A stretch of DNA of 43,762 nucleotides from Syntrophaceae bacterium UBA2188 (lineage in GTDB: Bacteria > Desulfobacterota > BSN033 > UBA1163), in NCBI GenBank assembly GCA_002327985.1, contig DCVM01000005.1, forward strand, positions 1-43,762, read 5' to 3'. How positions within the stretch are numbered: the stretch's first letter is position 1; each line of letters starts with the position of its first letter. The notes beneath the pieces were generated by a model, which saw only the letters and a list, made by a program, of their open reading frames with translations, ran no database searches and was not told where the DNA came from. A program made the position numbers and the translations under genes. Positions 1-7,360 of the stretch are shown piece after piece.

Positions 1-50
1 AGTTTAAAGGATTTAATAGCTCAGGTCAATAAAGAGGAGGAAAAGAAGTG

Positions 51-84
51 TTATAAAAAAAGGCCGGCAAAAAATTACCGGCCT
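51..84 (-). terminator. Rho-independent terminator
   Basis: On the minus strand a perfect 7-bp GC-rich stem (AGGCCGG / CCGGCCT, plus-strand arms 61-67 and 78-84) with a 10-nt loop is followed at once by seven U residues and then AUAA. This is a textbook intrinsic terminator for leftward transcription. It closes the unit holding the excisionase-like gene and any small ORF in 98-191. Confidence 0.8.
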
Positions 85-97
85 CTCAGTTATTTCT

Positions 98-172
98 TTA
101 ATTTTTGATGAGCCGTTTTACGTCTTGCTCAGGACCAGCGCAACGAACCACAGGTTGAACAATGGGTTGCAT
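98..172 (-). CDS. Possible 24-aa small ORF before a terminator
   Basis: A 24-codon ATG ORF (starts MQPIVQPVVR, ends DVKRLIKN) stops 13 bases before the terminator stem. It lacks its own good Shine-Dalgarno. A very strong one (AAGGAGGTGAGG, plus-strand 195-206) lies about 23 bases upstream and is better placed for an overlapping 20-codon ORF in another frame (129-191). One of them may be a real short peptide, or the region may be an untranslated transcript end or a decayed gene. I recognise no family. The rest of 85-283 holds nothing else I can support. Confidence 0.22.
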   Translation of the reverse strand: MQPIVQPVVRCAGPEQDVKRLIKN

Positions 173-283
173 GGGGAAACATCCATCTCATGGACCTCAC
201 CTCCTTCTTAATATTCTATTCTAAATCTCCATCCCACGCCCTGTCAAGAAGAAACATTGTCTGTCATTCCAAAATCTTAATTC

Positions 284-682
284 CTAATCCTTTCCCTTTT
301 TCTTCAAGAGGCCGAGGAGGTCCGACTCTCTTAAAGATTTTGTATTGGATCTCTCTTTTTCGAGCTCCGGCTTCAATTCTTCTCTCCTCCATTCTTTCTC
401 CCGGATCATGTGCTTCTCGATCCAGTGATCGAGGGCTTTCACATCGAACAGGACCCGGTCCCCGATTTTGAGGTAAGGAAGTTTTTTCAGGGAGGCCATC
501 CGGTAGACGGTGTCCGTCGAAAGGCTTAGATATTGGCTCGCCTCTTTGGCTGTAATCAGCCTCCGGAGCTCAGGAATCTTTTTCATCCGGTCGTCCATCC
601 GTTCGAAATACTTCTCAGCCAGAAGATCTGCCAGCTTATCTAAAAAATCTTTGATTGGGGATCGGTATTCTTCCTGTGCCAT
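284..682 (-). CDS. Excisionase-family helix-turn-helix DNA-binding protein
   Basis: A small protein of 132 aa. An acidic, charged N-terminus is followed by a MerR/Xis-like winged HTH (about residues 40-95) with the typical pattern of LITAKEASQYLSLSTDTVYR, then a recognition segment ending in LPYLKIGDRVLFDVKALDHWI. A highly charged K/E-rich tail follows. The family (HTH_17, excisionase DNA-binding) includes phage excisionases and small chromosomal regulators. No integrase or phage gene is near, so a chromosomal regulator is the simpler reading. The ATG at 682 was chosen over an upstream TTG because GGAGGG lies 4 bases before it. It follows the receiver-LpxC gene by 134 bases in the same direction and ends about 200 bases before a terminator. 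Its targets are unknown. Confidence 0.75.
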   Translation of the reverse strand: MAQEEYRSPIKDFLDKLADLLAEKYFERMDDRMKKIPELRRLITAKEASQYLSLSTDTVYRMASLKKLPYLKIGDRVLFDVKALDHWIEKHMIREKEWRREELKPELEKERSNTKSLRESDLLGLLKKKGKD

Positions 683-698
683 TTGTCCCTCCAAGTGA

Positions 699-718
699 TT
701 TCTGAAAAATTCCAGAAA
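699..718. promoter_or_regulatory. Inverted repeat upstream of the HTH gene
   Basis: TTTCTG (699-704) and CAGAAA (713-718) form a perfect 6-bp inverted repeat with an 8-bp spacer, just upstream of the ribosome binding site of the excisionase-like gene. It could be an autoregulatory operator or an RNA hairpin. The evidence is only its symmetry and position. Confidence 0.2.
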
Positions 719-806
719 CCTCTGTAAAATCTGTGTAATCCCCTTTGGAAATCTCTATCATCAAGGGGGAGCGTAGTCGCTTTTTTAGATCTCCCTCCAA
801 AGAAGT

Positions 807-822
807 GGGTGATTCTTCACCC
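807..822 (-). other. Hairpin overlapping the lpxC-fusion stop codon
   Basis: A perfect 6-bp stem GGGTGA/TCACCC with a 4-nt loop. The TGA stop of the receiver-LpxC gene lies inside the stem. No U-tract follows, so it is a weak terminator at best. It may protect the 3' end or slow polymerase before the downstream HTH gene. Confidence 0.3.
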
Positions 823-2184
823 TTCTTTTCCTTTTGTCACTTCCTGAATCTTTTTCATGAGAGCAATGTTTTCCGTATGCCCGGTTAAACGGGCAGTAAC
901 TCTTCCTCGAACCGGACGATTGAGAAGATAGAAATCGCCGATCAAATCAAGAATCTTATGCCGGACAAATTCATCCGGGAAACGAAGTTCCGTGTTGACA
1001 ATCTTCCCATCCTCGAGAAGGATGAAATTATGGAGGCGGCCTCCTCCTCCCATCCCCATTTTTTCAAGCATCTCGATATCTTTAAGAAAGCCAAATGTCC
1101 TTGCTGGAGCAATCTGGTCCCGAAAGACCTCTTCGTTCCCTAATTCAAAATCAAACGTCTGCTGCCCGATGGGGGGCGGATAGTCCAAAAAGAAGTGAAT
1201 GGAAAAGGTCTCTGCTGGTTCGATGACCATCGATTTATTTTTATTCACGATCTCTATTCTTCGATCGAGGACTAATTCATCTACCCTCTCCTCCTGGTCT
1301 TCCACCCCTGCCTCCTCGACAATTTTACAAAACTCCAAAGCAGACCCATCCATAATGGGAATCTCTTCAATCATCTTGATCATCAGGTTGGTGATATGAT
1401 AGGCATGCAACACCGCCATGAGATGTTCAACGGTCTTGGCAATCGCACTCCCTTTTTTTAGGGAGGTGGCAAATTCTGTGGTCTGAACATAGTCCAAATG
1501 CGCTGGAACCACCTCCTCTGAAGAAACATTTCCAAAAAGGATTCCACTATGGGGCGGAAGGGGTTGAAGAAGAAGTCCTGTCTTCTTTCCAGAATGGAGT
1601 CCTGTTCCGTAAAGCACCATGCTCTGCTTCAGGGTACGTTGAGGGAACAAAGAGGTCCCTTTTCTTTTGGAGGTCTCCTTGTCTAAAGGAATAGACTTCT
1701 GGAGGGAGGGAAAGAGGGGTCCGGTGAGCTCTTGGTTTACCTCCTTTGAAAAAATCTTCTTATCTCGGAGAGGGTCCTCTGTGGCAATATCTTCAGATCG
1801 CTGGACGGTTAACAACTCCTTTTGATGGTCCAGGGCTCGACGGATGGTCATCAGAAGAACATCGAGAGAAAGAGGTTTCTCAATGAAGTCAAAAGCGCCC
1901 AGTTTGACAGCGGTCATAGCGGTTGAGATCGTCGCATGACCGGAGATCATAATCACTTGGCGCTCCGGGGCAATCCATTTGAGCCGTCTCAATACTTCCA
2001 TGCCGTCCATCCCTGGCATCCAGATATCGAGGAGGGTGACATCCGGCTCCTCCTCCTGAAAAACCTTGATCGCCTCTTCTCCACTCCTTGCACGGGTGAC
2101 ACGAAAACCTTCGTCTTCCAGAACGCCTGCAATCGATTGAACCACTCTCTCCTCATCGTCCACGATAAGGATTTTATTTTCCAT
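817..2184 (-). CDS. lpxC: Receiver domain-LpxC fusion (UDP-3-O-acyl-GlcNAc deacetylase)
   Basis: A 455-aa two-domain protein. Residues 4-120 are a CheY-like receiver of the NtrC/NtrX type: acidic pair DD near the start, phosphoacceptor D53 in LLDIWMPGMDG, switch Ser81 and conserved K103 in FIEKP. A 55-60 aa linker leads to a full LpxC domain (about 183-450), the zinc deacetylase that commits UDP-acyl-GlcNAc to lipid A. Catalytic and zinc residues are present: E253-H254 (TVEHL), H409 and D413 (HKILDLIGD) and H436 (TGH). Stand-alone LpxC is about 300 aa, so the extra length is the receiver and linker. The ATG at 2184 was chosen because GGGAG sits 5 bases upstream, whereas the in-frame ATG at 2196 has no site. 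The receiver suggests phosphorylation-dependent control of LpxC activity or stability; that is inference. Confidence 0.93.
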   Translation of the reverse strand: MENKILIVDDEERVVQSIAGVLEDEGFRVTRARSGEEAIKVFQEEEPDVTLLDIWMPGMDGMEVLRRLKWIAPERQVIMISGHATISTAMTAVKLGAFDFIEKPLSLDVLLMTIRRALDHQKELLTVQRSEDIATEDPLRDKKIFSKEVNQELTGPLFPSLQKSIPLDKETSKRKGTSLFPQRTLKQSMVLYGTGLHSGKKTGLLLQPLPPHSGILFGNVSSEEVVPAHLDYVQTTEFATSLKKGSAIAKTVEHLMAVLHAYHITNLMIKMIEEIPIMDGSALEFCKIVEEAGVEDQEERVDELVLDRRIEIVNKNKSMVIEPAETFSIHFFLDYPPPIGQQTFDFELGNEEVFRDQIAPARTFGFLKDIEMLEKMGMGGGGRLHNFILLEDGKIVNTELRFPDEFVRHKILDLIGDFYLLNRPVRGRVTARLTGHTENIALMKKIQEVTKGKEG

Positions 2185-2251
2185 AAGGTCTCCCATCAGA
2201 AATATTTGATTTGCTTTCCCAATACCACAACCTTACTCAAGAATCAACATT

Positions 2252-3280
2252 TTAATAGTTCCCTGCCCCGACCTTTTTTTTCAGGAGATCATAATCCTGT
2301 TCTGATGAAGCGAACACTCCAGTATTTCCCAGCCTCACATTTCTGAGCCCAACGGTCTTGACTTCCATGTAGGCTTCAATCATCTCAGAAACCTTTGGGC
2401 TCTTATACCGTTTCATCTGATATTCAGGGAAAAAGGCTAAAATCGTGAACGGGATGTCTGGATCGACATCAAAAAGCAATTGGGCAATCTTTTTCAATTG
2501 GGAGGTCTCCACGAGGTTGGGGATATAAAGAGAGAGGACCTCCAAGATAAAACCCCTCTTGACGATCTCTTCAGGAAGTTTAAGGATGTTTCGGTTGAAA
2601 CAGCCGGTCAGCCATTTATGGTCGGTCCCATCATAGGCCTTGATATCGAGCCAGAAAGAGTCCACCCCTGCCTTTTTCAGGAGATCGAGGTTCTGAGGGG
2701 TAAGACCATACCCGTTGGTCTCGATCAGCACCCAGAGCTCGGTCTCTGCCTTAATCAGTTGGGTAGATTCGACATAGTATTCTGGACAGCAGGTTAGGTC
2801 CCCTCCGGTGAAGGCAACAATATTGCGGGCAGGTCCCCAACCCTGAGGGCTCAGGACAATCTCATTTTTCTGGATCACCCTGGGGCAGAGAGAAGACCTT
2901 TTCCCATACATCACACAAGCCCCGCAACCACGACAGGAATCCTGGGCATGAAAGGCTGTGGCTCTGTATCGAGGTTCTCGAACGGTCACCTCCTTTTCAT
3001 ACTCCTTGCATGCCTTGAGTATATCGGCCGGAGACCACCAATCCCCCTTGGCCTTTTTTGTAAAATTCCAGGAATGGCATTTTCGGCAGGAGAAATTACA
3101 GCCGGATTGGTAGATGGAGAGATAATTTTCCGGGCGGGAAAGATGAACCGCCGAGATCAACCTCAAAAGACCATCGTCTGTTTTCCTAAGGGTGGCTTCA
3201 CAGGCAAGAGATTTTTCTTGCTCGATCTCAATGTAACAGCTTCCCTGTGGATAACCCTGTTTGATTAAATTGCATTTCAT
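2252..3280 (-). CDS. Radical SAM protein with extra ferredoxin-like cysteine motif
   Basis: A 342-aa protein with the radical SAM cluster motif CX3CX2C (CNFSCRKC, about residues 61-68), which binds the [4Fe-4S] cluster that cleaves S-adenosylmethionine. It is followed by a second Cys-rich stretch, CRGCGACVMYGKRSSLCP (about 117-134), resembling the ferredoxin-like insert of glycyl-radical activating enzymes. The glycine-rich TGGD (about 159-162) is the radical SAM GGE-like motif. Overall it resembles pyruvate formate-lyase activating enzyme-like proteins, but no glycyl radical enzyme is in the window, so the substrate is unknown. It lies 67 bases upstream of the receiver-LpxC gene in the same orientation and may be co-transcribed. 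The start codon has no clear ribosome binding site. Confidence 0.8.
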   Translation of the reverse strand: MKCNLIKQGYPQGSCYIEIEQEKSLACEATLRKTDDGLLRLISAVHLSRPENYLSIYQSGCNFSCRKCHSWNFTKKAKGDWWSPADILKACKEYEKEVTVREPRYRATAFHAQDSCRGCGACVMYGKRSSLCPRVIQKNEIVLSPQGWGPARNIVAFTGGDLTCCPEYYVESTQLIKAETELWVLIETNGYGLTPQNLDLLKKAGVDSFWLDIKAYDGTDHKWLTGCFNRNILKLPEEIVKRGFILEVLSLYIPNLVETSQLKKIAQLLFDVDPDIPFTILAFFPEYQMKRYKSPKVSEMIEAYMEVKTVGLRNVRLGNTGVFASSEQDYDLLKKKVGAGNY

Positions 3281-3361
3281 TACAAAATTTTATCACATGC
3301 CATCTTCCCCTTGCAAGTAAAGAGTCCCGTGTGATATAGACAATCATAAATTCGAAGCACG

Positions 3362-3482
3362 AAATACGAAATTCGAAACAAGCACGAATGTTCAAAATAC
3401 GAATCTCTTAAACAAAGAATTTAGAATTTGGAGATTAGAATTTTGGATTTGTCTCGGATTTCGATATTCGAATTTCGTATTT
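3362..3482. repeat. 16-bp perfect inverted repeat upstream of the sirtuin gene
   Basis: Arms 3362-3377 (AAATACGAAATTCGAA) and 3467-3482 (its exact reverse complement) enclose 89 bp of AT-rich sequence containing further degenerate copies of the ACGAAT/TTCGAAT motif. The element ends 27 bases before the sirtuin ATG. It looks like a small non-coding dispersed repeat rather than a promoter, though it could fold in the leader RNA. Confidence 0.6.
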
Positions 3483-3509
3483 ATGGGATGCCAAGCCAGG
3501 AGGTATCAA

Positions 3510-4289
3510 ATGGAGGATAAATCAAAACAAGTGGCCCAGTGGATCGTCAATGCCAAAAAGATGGTTATTTTCACAGGGGCAGGTCTCAGTACAGAGTCGG
3601 GGATTCCGGATTTCCGGAGCCCAGGAGGGGTGTGGGATAAATATAACCCAGAGGATTTTTATTTCCAGAATTTCATTGCAAGTGAAGCCTCCAGGGAAAA
3701 ATATTGGCAGATGGCAACAGAAATGTGGGAACCAATCAAGAAAGCTCAACCCAATTCCGCCCATCTTGCCATTTCGGAATTGGAGAAGCTGGGTAAGCTT
3801 GATTGCGTGATCACTCAAAACATTGATGGGCTTCATTTCAAGGCCGGAAATTCAGAAGCAAGAGTGCTTCAACTCCATGGGACAGCCATATTCGTCTCTT
3901 GTTTGAGCTGTAAAAAGAGGTATGATCGCGATGAAATCCAGGAACGAATAAAAAAAGGCCAGAAAGCCCCCCGCTGTGACGACTGCGGTGGCCTTCTCAA
4001 ACCCGCAACCATCTCTTTTGGCCAATCCATGCCAGAAGAAGAAACCCAAGAGGCCTATCATCGATCCTCCACCTGTGATCTCTTCATCGTGATCGGGTCT
4101 TCCTTAGTGGTCCAACCTGCTGCCTCAATGCCTTTGGTGGCAAAGAGAAATGGGGCAAAATTGGTGATCATCAATCGTGATGCAACCCCATACGATGACA
4201 CGGCAGACCTCGTAATTCATGGTCAGGCCGGGCCTACCATGGCCGGTATTCTGGAACACATAAAACAGAGATTGGGGATTGGGAATTAG
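3510..4289 (+). CDS. cobB: NAD-dependent protein deacylase (sirtuin, CobB/SIR2 family)
   Basis: A 259-aa sirtuin. It has the NAD-binding motif GAGLSTESGIPDFRS, the TQNIDGLH motif, the catalytic histidine in QLHG, and a structural zinc site of two CX2C pairs (CLSC and CDDC). These proteins remove acetyl or longer acyl groups from protein lysines using NAD+, giving nicotinamide and O-acyl-ADP-ribose, and act in the cytoplasm, often on acetyl-CoA synthetase. The ATG at 3510 is preceded by AGGAGG with a 6-base gap; the in-frame ATG at 3483 has no such site and lies just inside the upstream repeat. The last residues (RLGIGN) and stop codon are written in a GATTGGGGATTGGGAATTAGG microrepeat that seems to have reached the gene end. 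Gene symbol by family only. Confidence 0.92.
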   Translation: MEDKSKQVAQWIVNAKKMVIFTGAGLSTESGIPDFRSPGGVWDKYNPEDFYFQNFIASEASREKYWQMATEMWEPIKKAQPNSAHLAISELEKLGKLDCVITQNIDGLHFKAGNSEARVLQLHGTAIFVSCLSCKKRYDRDEIQERIKKGQKAPRCDDCGGLLKPATISFGQSMPEEETQEAYHRSSTCDLFIVIGSSLVVQPAASMPLVAKRNGAKLVIINRDATPYDDTADLVIHGQAGPTMAGILEHIKQRLGIGN

Positions 4290-4407
4290 GGGTTGAGGGT
4301 GTGGACATTTTATAACTCTTGGACAAAAAAACGGCACTTTTTTGTGTATAAAACAAAATACTTTGCTGAAAAATTGTGTAAATTCAAATAATTAACCTAA
4401 GCAAAAA

Positions 4408-4424
4408 TTGGCACTCATTTTGCT
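4408..4424 (+). promoter_or_regulatory. Sigma-54 (-24/-12) promoter
   Basis: TTGGCACTCATTTTGCT matches the RpoN consensus TGGCAC-N5-TTGC, with GG (4410-4411) and GC (4422-4423) exactly 10 bases apart. The predicted transcript would begin near 4435, about 30 bases before the GTG start of the CsgG/SH3 lipoprotein, leaving room for its AGAGGT ribosome binding site. An AT-rich stretch lies upstream. No enhancer-binding protein gene is in the window. Confidence 0.75.
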
Positions 4425-4463
4425 TTATTTTACCTTTGGAAAAATTTTTCCAGAGGTATTTTT

Positions 4464-5480
4464 GTGAATCAAAGGTTAAATTACTTCCTTTTTAGGACTC
4501 CGTTTTTTTTAACATTCCTGTTGTTCTTCATTAGCTGCTCAACCATTGATCAAGCCATCCGACCTGATGAAAAAACTGCCCCTCCCTCATGGCCGTCTTA
4601 TGAGCAAATCCTAAAAGAAAATTATAAAGGACCAAGGGCAAGAGTGGTTGTCATCAATTTTATTGACAAATCGGCAAAGGGAAAAGAAACAAGCCAGTTA
4701 GGCGATGGAATCACAGAGATGTTAAACAATTCCTTGTTGGCTACCAATAGATACATTGTCATTGTTGGAAAATCTTTGGAGGATATCCTGACCCAGGAAA
4801 CTGGAAGGTCTCATCAGGCAAAAAAAGAAGAGAGGTTCGATCTTCTGGTTGAAGGAACGATCGGGGAATTCAAACCTGGGATTGCAGGTGCTGGAGAAGA
4901 ATCGTCCAATATTACGCTCATGATTAAGGTGGTTAACCCGAGGACAAAGCTGGAGCTTGGCACGGAAAGGATAAGAGGAAGGGCTACTGATTTTGGAGGG
5001 TCAACTGGAAAAGGTGGAGGTGTGCTACCAAAGGCATTCAAAGATTTTTCAAAAACACCGATGGAGAAGGCCTTACGAATAGCGGTTGAGGAATCAGCGA
5101 GTTTTATTGTCGCCAAGACACCCCCTGAATCCTACGTAGTGCTTCCTCCAGTCGCACAAAAAGAAACTCCGAAACCTCCACCGCCGCCTCCTCCCGAAAT
5201 TCCAAAAGTCACTCAACCTCCACCTCCACCCCCTCCCCCTCCTCTTCGCGTCACCCAGGTCGTGTGGTCTAATGTCAATTTGCGTGAAGGGCCAGGGTTG
5301 AAATATAAAGTGGTTGGTAATGTGAAAAAAGGAGTTTCTTTAAAGATTCTCGAACTAAAGGGAGATTGGTTGCATGTTCAACTTGAGAACGGGAACGAGG
5401 CGTGGGTGACTAAATTAGCCACTTCTGAAACTAATAACTCGTCCCCCTCTCCACCTCCTCCTAAACTATCTCCCATGTAG
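4464..5480 (+). CDS. CsgG-like lipoprotein with proline-rich linker and SH3 domain
   Basis: A 338-aa predicted outer-membrane or periplasmic lipoprotein. The signal peptide ends at a lipobox (FFISC, Cys25). Residues about 58-215 resemble the CsgG/curli-assembly family fold (RARVVVINFIDKSA, then GDGITEMLNNSLL and DLLVEGTIGEF). A striking proline-rich linker (about 236-265, two runs of seven or more prolines) leads to a bacterial SH3 domain (about 268-320, NLREGPGLKYKVVGNVKKG), often used to bind peptidoglycan. A proline/serine-rich tail ends the protein. The start is GTG with AGAGGT 5 bases upstream, and a sigma-54 promoter precedes it. It lacks curli genes nearby, so amyloid export should not be assumed; a cell-envelope anchoring role is more cautious. 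Confidence 0.75.
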   Translation: MNQRLNYFLFRTPFFLTFLLFFISCSTIDQAIRPDEKTAPPSWPSYEQILKENYKGPRARVVVINFIDKSAKGKETSQLGDGITEMLNNSLLATNRYIVIVGKSLEDILTQETGRSHQAKKEERFDLLVEGTIGEFKPGIAGAGEESSNITLMIKVVNPRTKLELGTERIRGRATDFGGSTGKGGGVLPKAFKDFSKTPMEKALRIAVEESASFIVAKTPPESYVVLPPVAQKETPKPPPPPPPEIPKVTQPPPPPPPPPLRVTQVVWSNVNLREGPGLKYKVVGNVKKGVSLKILELKGDWLHVQLENGNEAWVTKLATSETNNSSPSPPPPKLSPM

Positions 5481-5492
5481 ATGGTCATTCGG

Positions 5493-5690
5493 TCACGGTT
5501 AGGGTGAGGATTAATAGTCAAACGGGTATGGATGACGACGGCTGGTATCGAAGCCTGCAATATAGACATGAAAGAAGGCCAAGGTTATGGCTACGAGGCC
5601 CGTTTCGTATATCGTTAAAGGGTTACGTCAAGTTCTTAAGTCGAATAACGTAGCCGATGGAAGATATGGGCATCGTTACCCTTACCGTGA
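5493..5690. mobile_element. MITE-like element with terminal inverted repeats
   Basis: This 198-bp non-coding block fills most of the gap 5481-5731. Its ends, TCACGGTTAGGGTGAGGAT (5493-5511) and ATCGTTACCCTTACCGTGA (5672-5690), are imperfect inverted repeats matching at 16 of 19 positions. Internal motifs GCTGGTATCGAA and GGCATCRTTACCCTTACC recur in the same order between murC and murG. It encodes nothing. No target-site duplication was established. A folded intergenic RNA or REP-like element is the alternative. Confidence 0.5.
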
Positions 5691-5731
5691 AGTGAAACCT
5701 TCTATTTTCTGAGCAATTTTAAGAGGTGCAA

Positions 5732-7072
5732 ATGCTGATCTGCATGAATTGCAATGTCGAGTATGAAGAAGATAGAAAATTTTGTAAATATTGCGGGAAC
5801 CCCCTTGTACCGAAATTAGAACCCGTTTCACCTCAGGAAAAAGTAAATAGCATGGGAGAGGAACCATCGCACAAAAAGCTGACCTGCCCCGATTGTAAAA
5901 TCGTTTATGATTTTGGAAGTTCCTGCATTCAATGTGGGGCAGCTCTGGTAACAGAAATCCCTCCTGGGAAAAAAGAAAAACAGAAGACCGACCATATAAA
6001 ACCACCCGCAACCCTATTCTATCAAACTTTGGCTCGTACCGTGCAAGAACCTGAGACAATTCCTGGGCCCAAAGTAGAAGAAAAACCTATTCCATTACAA
6101 ACCATACAAGAACAATTGTTAGGGGAAACCTCCGATAAACTCATCTGCCCCACCTGTAAAATCATTTATGAACATGGCGATTCCTGTGTCAGATGTGGGA
6201 AGACACTGGTGGCACAACTTCCATTGCGACAGCAGGAAGCACCTGAATGTCCTGAAACGCCTGAAGTTCGCCTTGAGGGGCTTCTTCTTCAAAATCTTGA
6301 AGAACATAATTTAGCGAAGGTAGAACAGGCCCCAAATAAAGGAATAGAAGTCCCCCTCCCTTCAGAAGTGGGGAAGAAAGAAGAAACCTCTCAGCCTGAA
6401 ATACCCGAACAACAACCCAAAATATCAACCGGCGATTGGAAGCAAAGGTTAAGTTTTCCAAAAAAACGCAAGGTAGACTACCGACGCCTACTCCTCGAAG
6501 CAGGCAGCCTTACGATCATGGTTTTGGCAGGAGGATATTTTCTTTGGTCAATCTTTACTCACCAAATCATCAAAGAACCCGTGGCAAAGACACAATCTCC
6601 TAAAGAGGTTTTTAGTCCGGCCCTTCCTAATCCACCCATCCCTGCCAATGCAACAGCCACTGTCTCGATTCCTCAAGAGACCACCCCTGCTCCTGTTTCT
6701 GAGTCCTCTCCATCCGATGCTGTTCCCTCAGAAACATCGGAGATAAAGAAAATAAAAGAACTACTCGAAAACATCCGGCAGGCAAATTTAAAAAAGGACG
6801 TTGACCTCTTCTTATCCTGCTACACCTCGGATTTCAAAGACAGGGAAGTGAAAAAGAAAACAACCCTCGACAACTGGAAAAGATTCGATTACCTGGATCT
6901 GACCTATGATTTGAAGAATCCTTCGATAACAGGTGACACGGCCAGGGCAAAAGTTGAATGGGTATTCAAAATTTCTCCAAAATCAGGGGGTCAGTCCCAT
7001 GGGAGCAAGACCATTCTGGATGTCATATTAAAGAAGGAAGAAGGCGGCTGGAAAATAAGGGAAGTAAAATAG
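5732..7072 (+). CDS. Triple zinc-ribbon single-pass membrane protein
   Basis: A 446-aa protein of unknown function. Three CX2C...CX2C zinc ribbons lie at about residues 4-22, 52-69 and 139-156. The second and third are close copies of each other (LTCPDCKIVY and LICPTCKIIY). Glu/Pro-rich linkers lead to one membrane span (about 253-275), a Pro/Ser-rich stretch, and a C-terminal domain (about 335-446) that looks like the NTF2/SnoaL-type fold (LLENIRQANLKKDVDLFLSCY, ending EEGGWKIREVK). Topology would put the ribbons in the cytoplasm and the NTF2-like domain outside, a layout seen in uncharacterised envelope proteins. The ATG at 5732 was chosen because AAGAGG lies 5 bases before it; the GTG at 5726 is part of that site. 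Confidence 0.75.
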   Translation: MLICMNCNVEYEEDRKFCKYCGNPLVPKLEPVSPQEKVNSMGEEPSHKKLTCPDCKIVYDFGSSCIQCGAALVTEIPPGKKEKQKTDHIKPPATLFYQTLARTVQEPETIPGPKVEEKPIPLQTIQEQLLGETSDKLICPTCKIIYEHGDSCVRCGKTLVAQLPLRQQEAPECPETPEVRLEGLLLQNLEEHNLAKVEQAPNKGIEVPLPSEVGKKEETSQPEIPEQQPKISTGDWKQRLSFPKKRKVDYRRLLLEAGSLTIMVLAGGYFLWSIFTHQIIKEPVAKTQSPKEVFSPALPNPPIPANATATVSIPQETTPAPVSESSPSDAVPSETSEIKKIKELLENIRQANLKKDVDLFLSCYTSDFKDREVKKKTTLDNWKRFDYLDLTYDLKNPSITGDTARAKVEWVFKISPKSGGQSHGSKTILDVILKKEEGGWKIREVK

Positions 7073-7171
7073 AGAGTTCAAAAACTTCTATCCTTCCACT
7101 TATAACTCTTTCTCAGATCTATCTCCATCTCCTACTTGATCCTCCAAAAACCACTCCATTCAAACTGAAAT

Positions 7172-7207
7172 ACTCAGTTCTGAAATACATAGTACTTGAG
7201 TCTTTTT
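7172..7207 (+). terminator. Possible weak rho-independent terminator
   Basis: ACTCA-GTTCT ... AGTACT-TGAGT can fold into a bulged stem and is followed by CTTTTTAAT, about 100 bases after the zinc-ribbon gene. The stem is AT-rich and imperfect. Apart from this, 7073-7360 is AT-rich spacer with no gene or strong signal that I can see. Confidence 0.35.
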
Positions 7208-7360
7208 AATAAAGTTGATAAAATCACGGCCAATTGCACAAAGGGGATATGGAAAAAACTACAATAAAGAACAGCCATTATCCTCATCGCTCGCCCTGTT
7301 AGAAGTAGAATACTAAAACGAACTTCTGCTTAATAAATGGCATATATTTGGGAGGCAAAA

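Noticed and set aside
284..682. Prophage or integrative element suggested by the excisionase-like protein
   Set aside because: No integrase, phage structural gene, tRNA or attachment repeat is seen near it; the family also includes chromosomal regulators.
773..795. AGCG-TAGT-CGCT hairpin followed by six T residues on the plus strand
   Set aside because: Only a 4-bp stem, and no plus-strand gene lies upstream to terminate.
4327..4345. A second sigma-54-like site (CGGCACTTTTTTGTG)
   Set aside because: The -12 GC is missing, and a far better site lies at 4408-4424.
4464..5480. Curli secretion channel assignment for the CsgG-like lipoprotein
   Set aside because: No other curli genes are present, and the SH3 and polyproline segments are not part of CsgG.
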